Assembly: GCF_001429505.1 (NCBI RefSeq) | Contig: NZ_LMJW01000016.1 | Location: forward strand, 248,001-312,000 | DNA from: Allobosea sp. Root483D1 | GTDB lineage: Bacteria > Pseudomonadota > Alphaproteobacteria > Rhizobiales > Beijerinckiaceae | Reading direction: 5' to 3' | Length of the DNA stretch: 64,000 nucleotides | In this document: piece by piece, positions 24,963-34,231 of the stretch | Position numbering within the stretch: the first letter of the stretch is position 1 | Layout of the letters: the number at the start of each line of letters is the position of its first letter | Made by a program: the position numbers and the translations under genes | The notes under the pieces: model-generated | What the model saw: the letters and a program-made list of their open reading frames with translations, nothing else | What the model was told of the DNA's origin: nothing | Databases searched by the model: none

Positions 24963-25454
24963 ATGATCCGTCACAGCCTGGCAGGCGCGCTTCTTTCGCT
25001 CGCATTGTTCGCCATGCCCGCTTCGGCGCAACCGGCGCCGACGCCGGATCATCTCAGAGCGGCGCGCGAGGTCGTAGTCCTCTCCGGCCTGTCGCAGTCC
25101 ATCGAGTCGTTGTACGCCGAGTTCGTTGGGAATGTTCGGGCGAGCCTGGCGACCCGGCCCGAGTTGAAGAAGGACATGGAAGAGGTCCTGACGACGCTCA
25201 AGGCCGAGGCCGATTTGCGCCGCGACGAGATGCTCGATTCCTCTACCCGGATCTTCGCCAGCAAGATGACGGAAGCCGATCTCAAGGAGGTCATGGCCTT
25301 CTTCAACTCGCCCGTCGGCCAGCGCTACACTTCCAACCGCACGCGGGCTCTCGAAGAGATCTACGTGGTGCTGGAACCTTGGAGCACGGCGACCAGCAAC
25401 CGGCTCTTCGATATGTTCCAGGCCGAGATGCGCAAGCGCGGCCACCAGCTCTGA
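24963..25454 (+). CDS. DUF2059 domain protein, secreted
   Basis: A 163-residue exported protein: signal peptide MIRHSLAGALLSLALFAMPASAQ, then a helical DUF2059 domain. Family marks include LRAAREVVVLSGL near the start and the C-terminal MTEADLKEVMAFFNSPVGQRY. The function of this periplasmic family is unknown. It has its own upstream region after the rpiA repeat and is followed by a strong terminator at 25477. Confidence 0.88.
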   Translation: MIRHSLAGALLSLALFAMPASAQPAPTPDHLRAAREVVVLSGLSQSIESLYAEFVGNVRASLATRPELKKDMEEVLTTLKAEADLRRDEMLDSSTRIFASKMTEADLKEVMAFFNSPVGQRYTSNRTRALEEIYVVLEPWSTATSNRLFDMFQAEMRKRGHQL

Positions 25455-25476
25455 GCTTCCTCTTCGGGACCATTGA

Positions 25477-25508
25477 AAAAGGCCGTCGGCCCCCGCCGGC
25501 GGCCTTTT
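25477..25508. terminator. Bidirectional terminator
   Basis: AAAAGGCCG/CGGCCTTTT stem with a GC-rich loop, lying between the convergent DUF2059 and permease genes. The A run before and T run after the stem allow it to stop transcription in both directions. Confidence 0.85.
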
Positions 25509-25523
25509 CGTTTGGATCCAGCG

Positions 25524-26948
25524 TCAGTTCACCGGCCCGCCGCCGCCGAGATCTTCCATCGTCGGGTCGCTCGGCCGCACGCCGCTGGCGCGGTTGACCA
25601 TCACGGTGACGAACCAGAGCACCACGCCGATACCGATCAGGATGCCGGCGATCTTGTACTGGACCAGGTCGCGTCCGGTCCACGGACCGGCGAAAAACGC
25701 GCAGAACAGCGCCCCGGCGATCGGCAGGATTGTCGGCGTGCGGAAATGCTCGTGCTCGACCGTGTCCTTGCGCAGCATCAGCACGGCGATGTTGACGACC
25801 GTAAAGACGCAGAGCAGCAGCAGTGCGGTCGTGCCGCCCAGCGCCGGCACCTCGCCGACGAAGGTGATCAGCGCGAAAGCGAGCAGCGTGGTGAAGCCGA
25901 TTGCGATATAGGGCGAGCGCCGCGTCGGATGGACCTTGCCGAGCACCGGCGGCAGCACGTGCTCGCGACTCATGCCGTAGACCAGCCGGCTCGCCATCAG
26001 CATGTTGATAAGGGCGCTGTTGGCGACCGCGAACATGGTGATGAAGCCGAAGATCCAGATCGGGAAGTTCGGCGCGCCGGCCGCGACCACCTTGAGCAGC
26101 GGCGTCTCACCCTCGCCGAGCTGCTCGGGCGCGACCAGCGTGACCGCCGAGATCGAGACCAGCACATAGATCACGCCGGTGATGACGAGGCCGGCGAGCA
26201 GGATCTTCGGGAAGATCCGCGTCGGGTCCTTGGTCTCCTCGGCCATGTTGACCGAGTCCTCGAAGCCGACCATTGCGAAGAAGGCGAGGGTGGTCGCCGC
26301 GATCACCGGCCAGAACAGGCCGCCATCGCCGGCCGGCTTGAACTGGGTGATCCGCGAGACGTCGCCCTGGCCGGCTGCGATCGCCCACAGGCCAACGAAG
26401 ATCACGATCAGGAGGCCGGTCAGCTCGACGCAGGTCAGCACGACGTTCGCCTTCACGCTCTCGCCGACGCCGCGGAGGTTCACCGCCGCGACGATCGCCA
26501 TGAAGCCTAGGCCGACCAGGGTGATGCCGATGCCACCGGTGAGGTTCAACCCGAAGGCGTGCGACATGTTGGCGGCGAAGGCGCGCGAGGCGGTCGAGGC
26601 CGAGGTTATCCCCGAGCACATCACCGCGAAGGCGACGATGAAGGTGATGAAATGGACGCCGAAGGCCTTGTGCGCATAAAGCGCCGCGCCGGCGGCGCGC
26701 GGATACTTGGTGACCAGTTCGAGATAGCTGAAGGCCGTGATCATCGCGACGACGAAGGCGACGAGGAAGGGCAGCCAGACGACGCCGCCGACCTGCTTCG
26801 CCACCTGCCCGGTGAGCGCGTAGATGCCGGTGCCGAGGATGTCACCGACGATGAAGAGGAGCAAAAGCCAAGGCCCCATTACGCGATGGAGACTGGGTTC
26901 TGCTTGCGCTTGCGGGGCGGTGGAGGGGGACAGCGTCGTGTCGCTCAT
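25524..26948 (-). CDS. APC-family amino acid permease
   Basis: A 474-residue inner-membrane transporter with about 12 helices. The first helix carries the APC signature GDILGTGIYALTG, where the backbone binds the amino-acid substrate, and helix 6 the FFAMVGFEDSVNMAEE segment with EETKDPTRIFPK after it. It is of the amino acid/polyamine/organocation superfamily; the substrate is not determinable. The C-terminal tail is cytoplasmic and Gly-rich (LGGGGPVN). The gene lies downstream of tctA on the same strand, separated by a hairpin, so it is probably transcribed separately. Confidence 0.9.
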   Translation of the reverse strand: MSDTTLSPSTAPQAQAEPSLHRVMGPWLLLLFIVGDILGTGIYALTGQVAKQVGGVVWLPFLVAFVVAMITAFSYLELVTKYPRAAGAALYAHKAFGVHFITFIVAFAVMCSGITSASTASRAFAANMSHAFGLNLTGGIGITLVGLGFMAIVAAVNLRGVGESVKANVVLTCVELTGLLIVIFVGLWAIAAGQGDVSRITQFKPAGDGGLFWPVIAATTLAFFAMVGFEDSVNMAEETKDPTRIFPKILLAGLVITGVIYVLVSISAVTLVAPEQLGEGETPLLKVVAAGAPNFPIWIFGFITMFAVANSALINMLMASRLVYGMSREHVLPPVLGKVHPTRRSPYIAIGFTTLLAFALITFVGEVPALGGTTALLLLCVFTVVNIAVLMLRKDTVEHEHFRTPTILPIAGALFCAFFAGPWTGRDLVQYKIAGILIGIGVVLWFVTVMVNRASGVRPSDPTMEDLGGGGPVN

Positions 26949-27022
26949 GGTTCATCCTCGCTCGACGGGCCGCGGGGCCGGTGAAGAGGAGAACACAGTC
27001 ACGCCATATTTGTTCAAGCGCA

Positions 27023-27043
27023 ACCGGGGCGTGCTGCCCCGGT
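27023..27043 (-). terminator. Hairpin after tctA
   Basis: ACCGGGGC-GTGCT-GCCCCGGT is a perfect 8-bp stem located 20 bases beyond the tctA stop on the reverse strand. No T run follows, so it may be a weak terminator or a processing barrier before the permease gene. Confidence 0.5.
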
Positions 27044-27062
27044 CGCACGTCGCGCGGTCAGT

Positions 27063-28562
27063 CTAGTCTTCGGCCGCCTTGAACTTGTTCAGCCCGCTCA
27101 TCACGAAGGGTGCGACCAGCGCGATGAAGGCGATGCCGAGCAGCGTCGCCGAGATCGGGTTCTCGAGCAGGATCATCGGATCGCCGAGGCTGATCTGCAA
27201 GGCGCGGCGCAGCTGCGCTTCCGCCATCGGCCCGAGGATCAGCCCGACCACCATCGGCGCGACCGGGTAGTCGAAGCGCCGCATCAGGTAGCCGAGATAG
27301 CCGAAGCCGAAGAGCATGCCGAGCTCGACCGGCGAGGGATTGACCGCGAGCGTACCCATGGTCGCGAAGACCAGGATGCCGGCATAGAGCCAGGGCTGCG
27401 GGATCGCCAGCAAACGGACCCAGAGGCCGATCAGCGGCAGGTTCAGGACCACCAGCATGACGTTGGCGATGAACAGCGAGGCGATCAGGCCCCACACCAG
27501 GTCCGGCTTCTCGGCGAAGAGCAGCGGGCCGGGATTGAGCCCGTATTGCTGGAAGCCGGCGAGCATGATCGCGGCGGTCGCCGAGGTCGGCAGGCCGAGC
27601 GTCAAGAGCGGCACCAGCGTGCCGGCGGCCGAGGCGTTGTTGGCGGCCTCCGGCCCGGCGACGCCCTCGATCGCGCCCTTGCCGAACTCCTCCGGATATT
27701 TGCAGAGCTTCTTCTCGGTCGAATAGGACAGGAAGGTCGGCACCTCGGCACCGCCCGCCGGCAGCGCGCCGATCGGGAAGCCGAAGGCCGTGCCGCGCAG
27801 CCAGGGCGCCCAGGAGCGCTTCCAGTCCTCTTTGGTCATCCACAGCGAGCCCTTGATCGGGATGATCTCCTCCGGCTCGCGCCAGCGTTTCGAGGCGACG
27901 TAGAGCGCCTCGCCGACCGCGAAGAGACCGACCGCCAGCGTCGTCACCTCGACGCCGTTCAGCAGTTCGGGCACGCCGAAGGTCAGCCGCGCCTGGCCGG
28001 TCAGCTTGTCGATGCCGACGAGCCCCAGCATCATGCCGAGGAACAGGCTGGTCAGGCCGCGCAGCGGGGAATCGCCGAAGGTCGCCGAGACCGTGACGAA
28101 GGCGACGATCATCAGGGCGAAATAGTCCCATGGCCCGAATTTGACCGCGATCTCGACCAGCCAGGGCGCCAGGAAGGCAAGGCCGATCGTCGCGATCAGG
28201 CCGGCGACGAAGGAGCCGATCGCGGCCGTCGCCAGCGCCGGGCCGCCGCGGCCGGCCTTGGCCATCTTCGAACCTTCGAGCGCGGTTGCGAGCGAGGCAC
28301 TCTCTCCCGGCGCATTGAGCAGGATCGCGGTGGTCGAGCCGCCATACATGCCGCCATAATAGATGCCGGCGAACATGATCAGCGAGCCGGCCGGATCGAG
28401 CTTGAAGGTCACCGGCAGCAAGAGCGCCACGGTGAGTGCCGGGCCGATGCCGGGTAGCACGCCGACGGCGGTGCCGAGGAAGACGCCGATCAGGCAGAAC
28501 AGCAGCTTCGAGGGCTCGAGGGCGACAGAGAAGCCGTTGGCGAGCGAGAGCAGGGTGTCCAT
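27063..28562 (-). CDS. tctA: Tripartite tricarboxylate transporter, large membrane subunit TctA
   Basis: The 499-residue, roughly 12-helix channel subunit of a TTT transporter, which takes up citrate or other carboxylates using the ion gradient and a periplasmic binding protein. Family motifs are [17 protein letters not shown] near residue 35, [20 protein letters not shown] near 70-90, and [22 protein letters not shown], the second inverted half of the same fold. It follows tctB by 13 bases and tctC by more, forming the standard C-B-A operon on the reverse strand. Confidence 0.95.
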   Translation of the reverse strand: MDTLLSLANGFSVALEPSKLLFCLIGVFLGTAVGVLPGIGPALTVALLLPVTFKLDPAGSLIMFAGIYYGGMYGGSTTAILLNAPGESASLATALEGSKMAKAGRGGPALATAAIGSFVAGLIATIGLAFLAPWLVEIAVKFGPWDYFALMIVAFVTVSATFGDSPLRGLTSLFLGMMLGLVGIDKLTGQARLTFGVPELLNGVEVTTLAVGLFAVGEALYVASKRWREPEEIIPIKGSLWMTKEDWKRSWAPWLRGTAFGFPIGALPAGGAEVPTFLSYSTEKKLCKYPEEFGKGAIEGVAGPEAANNASAAGTLVPLLTLGLPTSATAAIMLAGFQQYGLNPGPLLFAEKPDLVWGLIASLFIANVMLVVLNLPLIGLWVRLLAIPQPWLYAGILVFATMGTLAVNPSPVELGMLFGFGYLGYLMRRFDYPVAPMVVGLILGPMAEAQLRRALQISLGDPMILLENPISATLLGIAFIALVAPFVMSGLNKFKAAED

Positions 28563-28575
28563 GTGCTTAGCTCCT

Positions 28576-29040
28576 TCAGCTCAGCAGCGCTTCGAGCGGC
28601 CCGGTCGGTAGCGACAGGGTCAGGAGCTTGAGGAAGAGCAGGTAGATCGCGGTGCCGAGCACGAGCCCGATGGCGATGTCGACGAGGAGCGCGTCACGCC
28701 CGAAGCCGCGCGCCGTGCAGGAGAACAGGATCGCGGTAGCGATGATGAAGCCGCCGCCCAGCGCGATGCAGGCGATCAGTCCGACAAGCCCGCCGACGAT
28801 CCAAAGCAGCGCCCGCCCATCGGCTGCTTCCGGCTTCGGCAGCCCGTCTCTGAAGGCGACAAAGAGATGCGCAAGGCCGAGCAGCACCATTCCGGCGCAG
28901 ACGACATAGGGCATCGCGGTCGGCCCGACGCCGTAATTGGACGTGATGGTCTGGCGCGAGGCGTCGAAAGCGACGATCGCCGCTACCGCTAGAAGCAGGA
29001 ACCCGACGATGAGGGCGGGGCGGTCGATGGTGCGGGACAT
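28576..29040 (-). CDS. tctB: Tripartite tricarboxylate transporter, small membrane subunit TctB
   Basis: A 154-residue protein with four membrane helices, the poorly conserved small subunit of the TTT transporter. Its position between tctC and tctA, the length and the helix pattern ([37 protein letters not shown]) identify it. Its role is to couple the binding protein to the TctA channel. A strong hairpin lies between tctC and this gene. Confidence 0.9.
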   Translation of the reverse strand: MSRTIDRPALIVGFLLLAVAAIVAFDASRQTITSNYGVGPTAMPYVVCAGMVLLGLAHLFVAFRDGLPKPEAADGRALLWIVGGLVGLIACIALGGGFIIATAILFSCTARGFGRDALLVDIAIGLVLGTAIYLLFLKLLTLSLPTGPLEALLS

Positions 29041-29073
29041 GGGCGCGACCGTCTGTCTGGAGCGAAGGTGCGA

Positions 29074-29103
29074 AGGGCGGGCGGCCTTGCGGCTGCCCGC
29101 CCT
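29074..29103 (-). promoter_or_regulatory. Stem-loop between tctC and tctB
   Basis: AGGGCGGGC/GCCCGCCCT is a perfect 9-bp GC-rich stem with a 12-base loop, located 22 bases after the tctC stop. In such operons a hairpin here stabilises the mRNA of the abundant binding protein and lowers expression of the membrane subunits; that function is inferred. Confidence 0.6.
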
Positions 29104-29125
29104 CGATTGAGGTGTCAGGAGGGCC

Positions 29126-30088
29126 TTACTTCACCAGGCCGACATCCGTCATCACCTTGCTGACGCGTGCCGTCTCGGTCTTCAGGAAGCTGTCGAACTC
29201 GGCCGCGCCGAGATAGGCGTCATCCCAGCCGCGGGCCTTGAGGATCTCGGCCCATTCCTTCGACTTGACCAGCTTTTCGACCGCGCCGGAGAGATCCTTC
29301 TTCTGCGCGTCGCTGAGGCCCGGAGGGGCGACGACCGAGCGCCAGTTCAGCAGCTCGAGATTGACGCCGCCTTCCTTCAGGGTCGGGGCGTCCGGAGCGT
29401 TGTCCAGGCGCTTGGTTGCGCTGACGCCGATCACGCGCAGCTTGCCGGCCTTGATCTGACCCTCGAACTCGCCATAGCCCGAGATGCCGGCGGTGACGCG
29501 GCCGCCGAGCATGGCGGCGAGCGCTTCGCCGCCGCCCGAGAATGGGATGTAGTTGATCTTCTTCGGGTCGCCGCCGGCGGCCTCTGCGAAGAGCGCGGCG
29601 AGGATGTGGTCGGCGCCGCCGGCAGAGCCGCCGGCCCAGGTCACCTTGGCCGGGTCGGCCTTGACGCGCTCGGCGAGGTCCTTGGCGTTCTTGATCGGCG
29701 AATCCGTCGGCACGACGATGACCAGCGCCTCGGCGGTCAGACGCGCGATCGGCGTGGTCTGCGACAGGTTCACCGGCGACTTGTTGAGCAGGATGGCGCC
29801 GACCATGACGAAGCCGTTGACCATCAGCTGGTGGCCGTCACCCTTGGCGCCGATCAGCTGGGCGAGGCCGATGGTGCCGCCGGCGCCGGTGACGTTGGTG
29901 ACCTGGACGCTCTTGGCGATGCCGGCAGCGGTCAGCGCCTGCTGCATCGAGCGCGCCGTGCCGTCCCAGCCGCCGCCGGGTGCGGCGGGAGCCATGATCT
30001 TCAGCTCCATCTGGGCGAACGCAGCCGTGGTGAGGCCTGTGAGAGCGACGGCGGCGACGGCCCCGCGCTTGAAGAAGGACGTGAGCAT
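29126..30088 (-). CDS. tctC: Tripartite tricarboxylate transporter substrate-binding protein TctC
   Basis: A 320-residue periplasmic binding protein of the Bug/TctC family. The start at 30088 follows GGGAGG and gives a signal peptide ([22 protein letters not shown]). The family phrases [51 protein letters not shown] and [14 protein letters not shown] are clear. It captures a carboxylate and hands it to TctAB. Bug proteins are very numerous in these bacteria and ligand cannot be inferred. First gene of the operon, preceded by a 17-bp palindrome just before the ribosome site. Confidence 0.94.
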   Translation of the reverse strand: MLTSFFKRGAVAAVALTGLTTAAFAQMELKIMAPAAPGGGWDGTARSMQQALTAAGIAKSVQVTNVTGAGGTIGLAQLIGAKGDGHQLMVNGFVMVGAILLNKSPVNLSQTTPIARLTAEALVIVVPTDSPIKNAKDLAERVKADPAKVTWAGGSAGGADHILAALFAEAAGGDPKKINYIPFSGGGEALAAMLGGRVTAGISGYGEFEGQIKAGKLRVIGVSATKRLDNAPDAPTLKEGGVNLELLNWRSVVAPPGLSDAQKKDLSGAVEKLVKSKEWAEILKARGWDDAYLGAAEFDSFLKTETARVSKVMTDVGLVK

Positions 30089-30103
30089 AGTTACCTCCCG
30101 AGT

Positions 30104-30120
30104 GGTGCGCTTTGCGCACC
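30104..30120 (-). promoter_or_regulatory. 17-bp palindrome in the tctC leader
   Basis: GGTGCGC-TTT-GCGCACC is a perfect palindrome lying 16-32 bases before the tctC start, immediately upstream of the GGGAGG ribosome site. It could be a 5'-UTR hairpin or an operator. Confidence 0.45.
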
Positions 30121-30360
30121 GATTGTCGACGCTCGCCTGTGGCACCGCATCGGACTGCGGATCAATTGCGCCTGATTGCATAATCACAAGTCAAGATGTT
30201 TCGCTCCGGAGCCCTGCGAGCGCAGGAAAATTCGACGAGAGGCGGCTGGTGACATCGTCGAAGGTCGTAAGTCTTCATGGGGCGGCAGCGGCCTCGGAGC
30301 AGGTTCGGTCGGCGCCGTTGCCCCTAGGCGCGGCATCCCCCATCGCGTAAGCCGCAGCGC

Positions 30361-31641
30361 ATGAGTCAGATCTCCCCGCCCGCCAGTTCGAAGGTCCTGC
30401 CCGCTCATGGGAGCGAGCCCGCGGCAGCGCGCGCCCTCCGTGTCGCAGGCGCGGTCTGCCTCGTGCTGATGCCGCTCGCCATGTGGCTGGCGAACCGCTC
30501 GGCTCCGCTCATGCTGGGGCTCGCCGCCGCGGCCTTCCTGGGCGCTGGGCTGCTGTCGGGGCCGGCCACCGCGGTGCTCGCACGCCTGCGGGCCTTGCTC
30601 TCGGCGCCGCTGGCGCTGGCGGTCGTGGCCTTCCTCGCCTGGGCGCTGGTCTCGATCGGCTGGAGTCACAACCCGTCCATGTCCCTGCGGGCTTGGGGCG
30701 AATTGGTCCTCCCGATCGTGTTCGCGCTCGCCATCGCCGCTTCGGGGCAATTGCAGCGGAGCCCGGTTCTGCTGCGGGCGCTCGCCCTGGCGATCATCGT
30801 CGCTTCGGGTCTTCTGGTCTTCGAACTCGCTTCCGGCCTGTCTCAGCGTTCTGCACTCGGTTCGGGCAAGATGATGAGCTTCGTCTTCAATCGCCCGGCC
30901 GTCGTCCTGCTACTGCTCGCCGCTCCGACCGTCCACGCGCTCTGGTCGCGGCCGGCCGCGGGCCTGCCCGACCGTGCTCTGGCGGCTCTGCTGGCGGTGA
31001 TCGTGGTCGTCTTCGTCTTCCGCTCCGAGAGCGAGGCCGCCAAGCTCGGAGCGCTGGTGCTGATCGCTTGCTGGGCGCTCGCCCGCGTCGCGCCCCGCAT
31101 TGCTCTGGCGGGTACCGCGCTGGCATTCGTCCTGACCATGGCGGTCGCCCCGGTGCTCGGTCCGATGGCCGAAAAGCTGGTGCCGTCCTTCGTGCTCAAT
31201 CGCCTCGATGTCATGAGCGCCCAGGCGCGGATCGACATCTGGGACAGCTTCGGCGAGGTGGCGCGGGCGCGGCCAATCGCCGGCGCCGGCTTCGGCACCT
31301 CGGCGACCATGCACCTGCACCCTGTCGCCCCCGAGGTCTCGGCGGAGCATCGGACGCTGCTGGAGGTAGGCCATCCGCATGACATGCCGCTGCAGGCCTG
31401 GGCGGAGACCGGCGCGGTGGGGGCCGGCCTGCTGACGCTGGCTGGCCTTTTGCTGCTCGCCTGGCTGCGGCGCCTGCCGGCGGCGGAACAGGCGCCGCGC
31501 CTGGCCTTGTTCGCGGCAGCCTTCTCGATCGCCACCGTCGGGCACGGAGCCTGGCAGGGCTGGTGGATCGCCGGGCTCGGCGCCGCCACGCTCTTGTTCT
31601 GCAGGGATGCCGCATCGCGGCAGGGGGACAGCCATGTCTGA
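30361..31641 (+). CDS. O-antigen ligase / polymerase-like membrane protein
   Basis: A 426-residue polytopic protein with about 11 helices of the Wzy/WaaL (O-antigen ligase) type, which joins or polymerises surface polysaccharide on undecaprenyl carriers at the periplasmic face. The periplasmic loop has GAGFGTSATMHLHP and the motif VGHPHDMPLQAWAETGAVGAG, matching the conserved H-x-N/D...E-x-G-x-x-G segment with the key His. The predicted ligase loop lies at about residues 300-355. No other polysaccharide genes are nearby. Its end overlaps the start of gor by 8 bases. Confidence 0.82.
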   Translation: MSQISPPASSKVLPAHGSEPAAARALRVAGAVCLVLMPLAMWLANRSAPLMLGLAAAAFLGAGLLSGPATAVLARLRALLSAPLALAVVAFLAWALVSIGWSHNPSMSLRAWGELVLPIVFALAIAASGQLQRSPVLLRALALAIIVASGLLVFELASGLSQRSALGSGKMMSFVFNRPAVVLLLLAAPTVHALWSRPAAGLPDRALAALLAVIVVVFVFRSESEAAKLGALVLIACWALARVAPRIALAGTALAFVLTMAVAPVLGPMAEKLVPSFVLNRLDVMSAQARIDIWDSFGEVARARPIAGAGFGTSATMHLHPVAPEVSAEHRTLLEVGHPHDMPLQAWAETGAVGAGLLTLAGLLLLAWLRRLPAAEQAPRLALFAAAFSIATVGHGAWQGWWIAGLGAATLLFCRDAASRQGDSHV

Positions 31642-33007
31642 ATTCGACGTCGATCTCTTCGTCATCGGCGCGGGATCGGGCGGAACCCGCGCCGCCCGCA
31701 TCGCCGCCGGCCATGGGGCCCGCGTGATGATCGCAGAGGAGGACCGCATCGGCGGCACCTGCGTCATCCGTGGTTGCGTCCCCAAGAAACTCTTCGTCTA
31801 CGCCAGCCGCTTCGCCGACGAGTTCGAGGATGCCGCCGGCTTCGGCTGGAAGGTCGGCAAGCCGGAATTCGACTGGCCGACGCTACGCGATGCCGTGGCC
31901 AACGAGGTAACGAGACTGTCCGGCCTTTATCGCAAGGGGCTCGACGCTGCGATGGTCGAGATCCGCGAGGAGCGTGCCGTGGTCGCCGGGCCGCACGAGA
32001 TCAAGCTGCTGAAGAGCGGCGAAACGATCCGCGCCCGTCACATCCTGGTCGCGACCGGCGGTCACCCGGCCTTCGATCCGCCGATCCCTGGCGGCGAACT
32101 CGGCATCTCCTCGAACGAGGTCTTCAACCTTCCGAGCCTGCCCAAGCGCATGCTGGTGATCGGCGGGGGCTACATTGCACTCGAATTCGCCAGCGTCTTC
32201 GCCCGGCTCGGCGTCGCCGTCACGCTGCTGCATCGCGGCGACAATGTCCTGCGGGGCTTCGACGAGGATCTGCGCTCGCGTCTTCGCGACGCGCTCGGCC
32301 ATGCCGGGATCACCCTGCGGCTCGGCTGCACCGTCGACCGGATCGAGTTGCTGCCCGATGGCAGCCGCCGGGCCCATTGCGCCAACGGCGCGCCGATCGA
32401 TGCCGATGTCGTGCTCGTCGCCACCGGGCGCCGCCCGAACACGGCCGGGCTCGGCCTCGAGGCGGCCGGCGTCAAGCTCGGCCCGACCGGTCAGGTCCTG
32501 GTCGATGCAGCCTCGCTCTCCAATGTCCCCTCGATCGCGGCTGTCGGCGACGTCACCGACCGCGTCAACCTCACTCCCGTCGCGATTCGCGAGGGCCACG
32601 CCTTCGCCGACTCGACCTTCGGCAGCAAGCCGTGGACAGTCGAGCACACCCTCGTCGCCTCCGCCGTGTTCACCACGCCCGAGATCGGCACCGTCGGCCT
32701 CACCGAGCAGCAAGCAATGGCGACCGGCCGTGAGCTGCGGATCTTCGAGACTGGCTTCAGGCCGATGAAGGCGACGATCTCGGGTCGCAACGAGCGCATC
32801 TACATGAAGCTCGTCGTGGATGCTGAGACCGACCGGGTGCTTGGCGTCCACATCCTCGGCCATGACGCCGGCGAGATCATCCAGGCGGTCGCCATTGCCG
32901 TCACGATGGGCGCGACCAAGGCTGATTTCGACCGCACTGTCGCTTTGCATCCGAGCGCGGCCGAGGAACTCGTCACCATGCGCACGCCGCGTAAGAGCGC
33001 GCTCTGA
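31634..33007 (+). CDS. gor: Glutathione-disulfide reductase
   Basis: FAD-dependent NADPH:glutathione-disulfide reductase, 457 residues. The start at 31634 is chosen for the preceding GGGGGACA and because it begins the FAD domain directly (DLFVIGAGSGGTRAAR). The redox disulfide C43/C48 is in GGTCVIRGCVPKK, the NADPH domain has GGGYIALEFASVF, and the C-terminal catalytic His is in ALHPSAAEE. The segment after the NADPH GxGxxG contains HRGDNVLRGF, matching the glutathione-reductase group and not lipoamide dehydrogenase. It overlaps the O-antigen ligase gene by 8 bases. Confidence 0.95.
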   Translation: MSEFDVDLFVIGAGSGGTRAARIAAGHGARVMIAEEDRIGGTCVIRGCVPKKLFVYASRFADEFEDAAGFGWKVGKPEFDWPTLRDAVANEVTRLSGLYRKGLDAAMVEIREERAVVAGPHEIKLLKSGETIRARHILVATGGHPAFDPPIPGGELGISSNEVFNLPSLPKRMLVIGGGYIALEFASVFARLGVAVTLLHRGDNVLRGFDEDLRSRLRDALGHAGITLRLGCTVDRIELLPDGSRRAHCANGAPIDADVVLVATGRRPNTAGLGLEAAGVKLGPTGQVLVDAASLSNVPSIAAVGDVTDRVNLTPVAIREGHAFADSTFGSKPWTVEHTLVASAVFTTPEIGTVGLTEQQAMATGRELRIFETGFRPMKATISGRNERIYMKLVVDAETDRVLGVHILGHDAGEIIQAVAIAVTMGATKADFDRTVALHPSAAEELVTMRTPRKSAL

Positions 33008-33013
33008 CGGCTG

Positions 33014-33229
33014 TCAGGCCTCCTGGTCCGAGCGGCGGCTGTCATAAATCAGGCTTGCATCACTGAGCCCGACATCGCGCGCCATGTGAGCGGTCAGCCC
33101 CTCCTGCTCGAGCCGGTCGTCGAGCCCGACCAGGCGATTGCGCTGGATGCGGCGCCACTGGGCCAGCACGGCCTGCAGGACAGGCATAAGGCTGACATAT
33201 CCATTGTTTCTGCTAACTTCGGCCGACAT
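33014..33229 (-). CDS. Small hypothetical protein (DUF1127-like C terminus)
   Basis: A 71-residue basic protein with an amphipathic first half (QAVLAQWRRIQRNRLVGL) and a C-terminal half, LTAHMARDVGLSDASLI, resembling the LxRDIGLSxxDI end of DUF1127/YjiS-type small proteins. Those have been linked to RNA or phosphate and carbon regulation in other alphaproteobacteria. The family link here is by eye and weak. The gene ends 6 bases from gor (convergent) and starts about 100 bases from the divergent LysR-type gene, which might control it. Confidence 0.6.
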   Translation of the reverse strand: MSAEVSRNNGYVSLMPVLQAVLAQWRRIQRNRLVGLDDRLEQEGLTAHMARDVGLSDASLIYDSRRSDQEA

Positions 33230-33327
33230 GATGCGGCTCCTGGGAGTGGATTTCGTTGTGCCCAGGGATGCTGCCGATCGGCCCTGAGGACAAACCGGAT
33301 TTCACGCCTGATACATAAGGCCAGCTG

Positions 33328-34221
33328 ATGAATGACCTGGTGACAGGCCTGCCTCCGCTCAGCGCGGTCCGGGCCTTCGAGGCGGCCGCCCGCCATGGCA
33401 GCTTCACCCGCGCCGCAGCCGAGCTCGGCATGACGCAGGCTGCGGTGAGTTATCAGATCAAGCTGCTGGAGGAGCGGCTCGGCCTGCCTTTGTTCCAGCG
33501 CCAGGCCCGCCGCGTCATCCTGACCGAGGCGGGCGAGCGGCTGGGCATCTCTGTGACGGACGCTTTCGACGGCCTGCGTGGCGCCTTCGCCGCCGTCACG
33601 GAGACGGCGGAGGGTGTGCTCTCGATTCAGGCGATGCCGACGCTCGCCGCGAACTGGCTGGCGCCGCGGCTGGGCCTGTTCCAATGCGCCAACCCCAGCC
33701 TCGCCATCCGCCTCGTCCCGCGGGCGATCCAGCGTGAGTCGGAGGCCGACGATTGCGATGTCGCGATCCTGCGCGGGAGCGGGCAGTGGCCGGGGCTGGA
33801 GGCGCACTGGCTGATGACCAACGAGTACAGTCCGCTCTGCGGCCCGGGGCTGTTCCGGCACCTCGGCCGCGCCCCGGAGCCGTCGGACCTGCTGGCGGTG
33901 CCGCGCTTCGGCTGCCCGAAATCCTGGGCCAGCTGGTTCGCCGCGGCAGGGCTCTCGTCGGCCAGCCTGCCCAATGAACCCCGGATCGATCTCGTCGTGC
34001 AGCAATACGAGGTCACGGCCGCGCTGGCCGGCAATGGCGCGGTGATGGCTCAACCGGCCTTCTTCCGACGCGAGCTGAACCAGGGCGTCCTGGTCCAGCC
34101 CTTCGACGTGATGCTGCGCGACGGACAGGACTACTGGCTGGCCTATCCGGCGCGACGACGCAATTCCCGCAAGATCCGCCTGTTCCGCGACTGGCTGCTC
34201 AAGGAGGCGCGGGACGGCTGA
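33328..34221 (+). CDS. LysR-family transcriptional regulator (GcvA-like)
   Basis: A 297-residue DNA-binding regulator. The N-terminal winged helix reads LPPLSAVRAFEAAARHGSFTRAAAELGMTQ in pieces typical of the GcvA branch, followed by AVSYQIKLLEERLGLPLFQR, the recognition helix and linker. The C-terminal effector-binding domain (about 95-290) has the GcvA-like LAANWLAPRL and LLxVPRFG segments. It is divergent from the 71-residue small gene and convergent with the alpha/beta hydrolase gene. The regulated genes and effector are unknown. Confidence 0.9.
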   Translation: MNDLVTGLPPLSAVRAFEAAARHGSFTRAAAELGMTQAAVSYQIKLLEERLGLPLFQRQARRVILTEAGERLGISVTDAFDGLRGAFAAVTETAEGVLSIQAMPTLAANWLAPRLGLFQCANPSLAIRLVPRAIQRESEADDCDVAILRGSGQWPGLEAHWLMTNEYSPLCGPGLFRHLGRAPEPSDLLAVPRFGCPKSWASWFAAAGLSSASLPNEPRIDLVVQQYEVTAALAGNGAVMAQPAFFRRELNQGVLVQPFDVMLRDGQDYWLAYPARRRNSRKIRLFRDWLLKEARDG

Positions 34222-34231
34222 GGCTGCGCCT

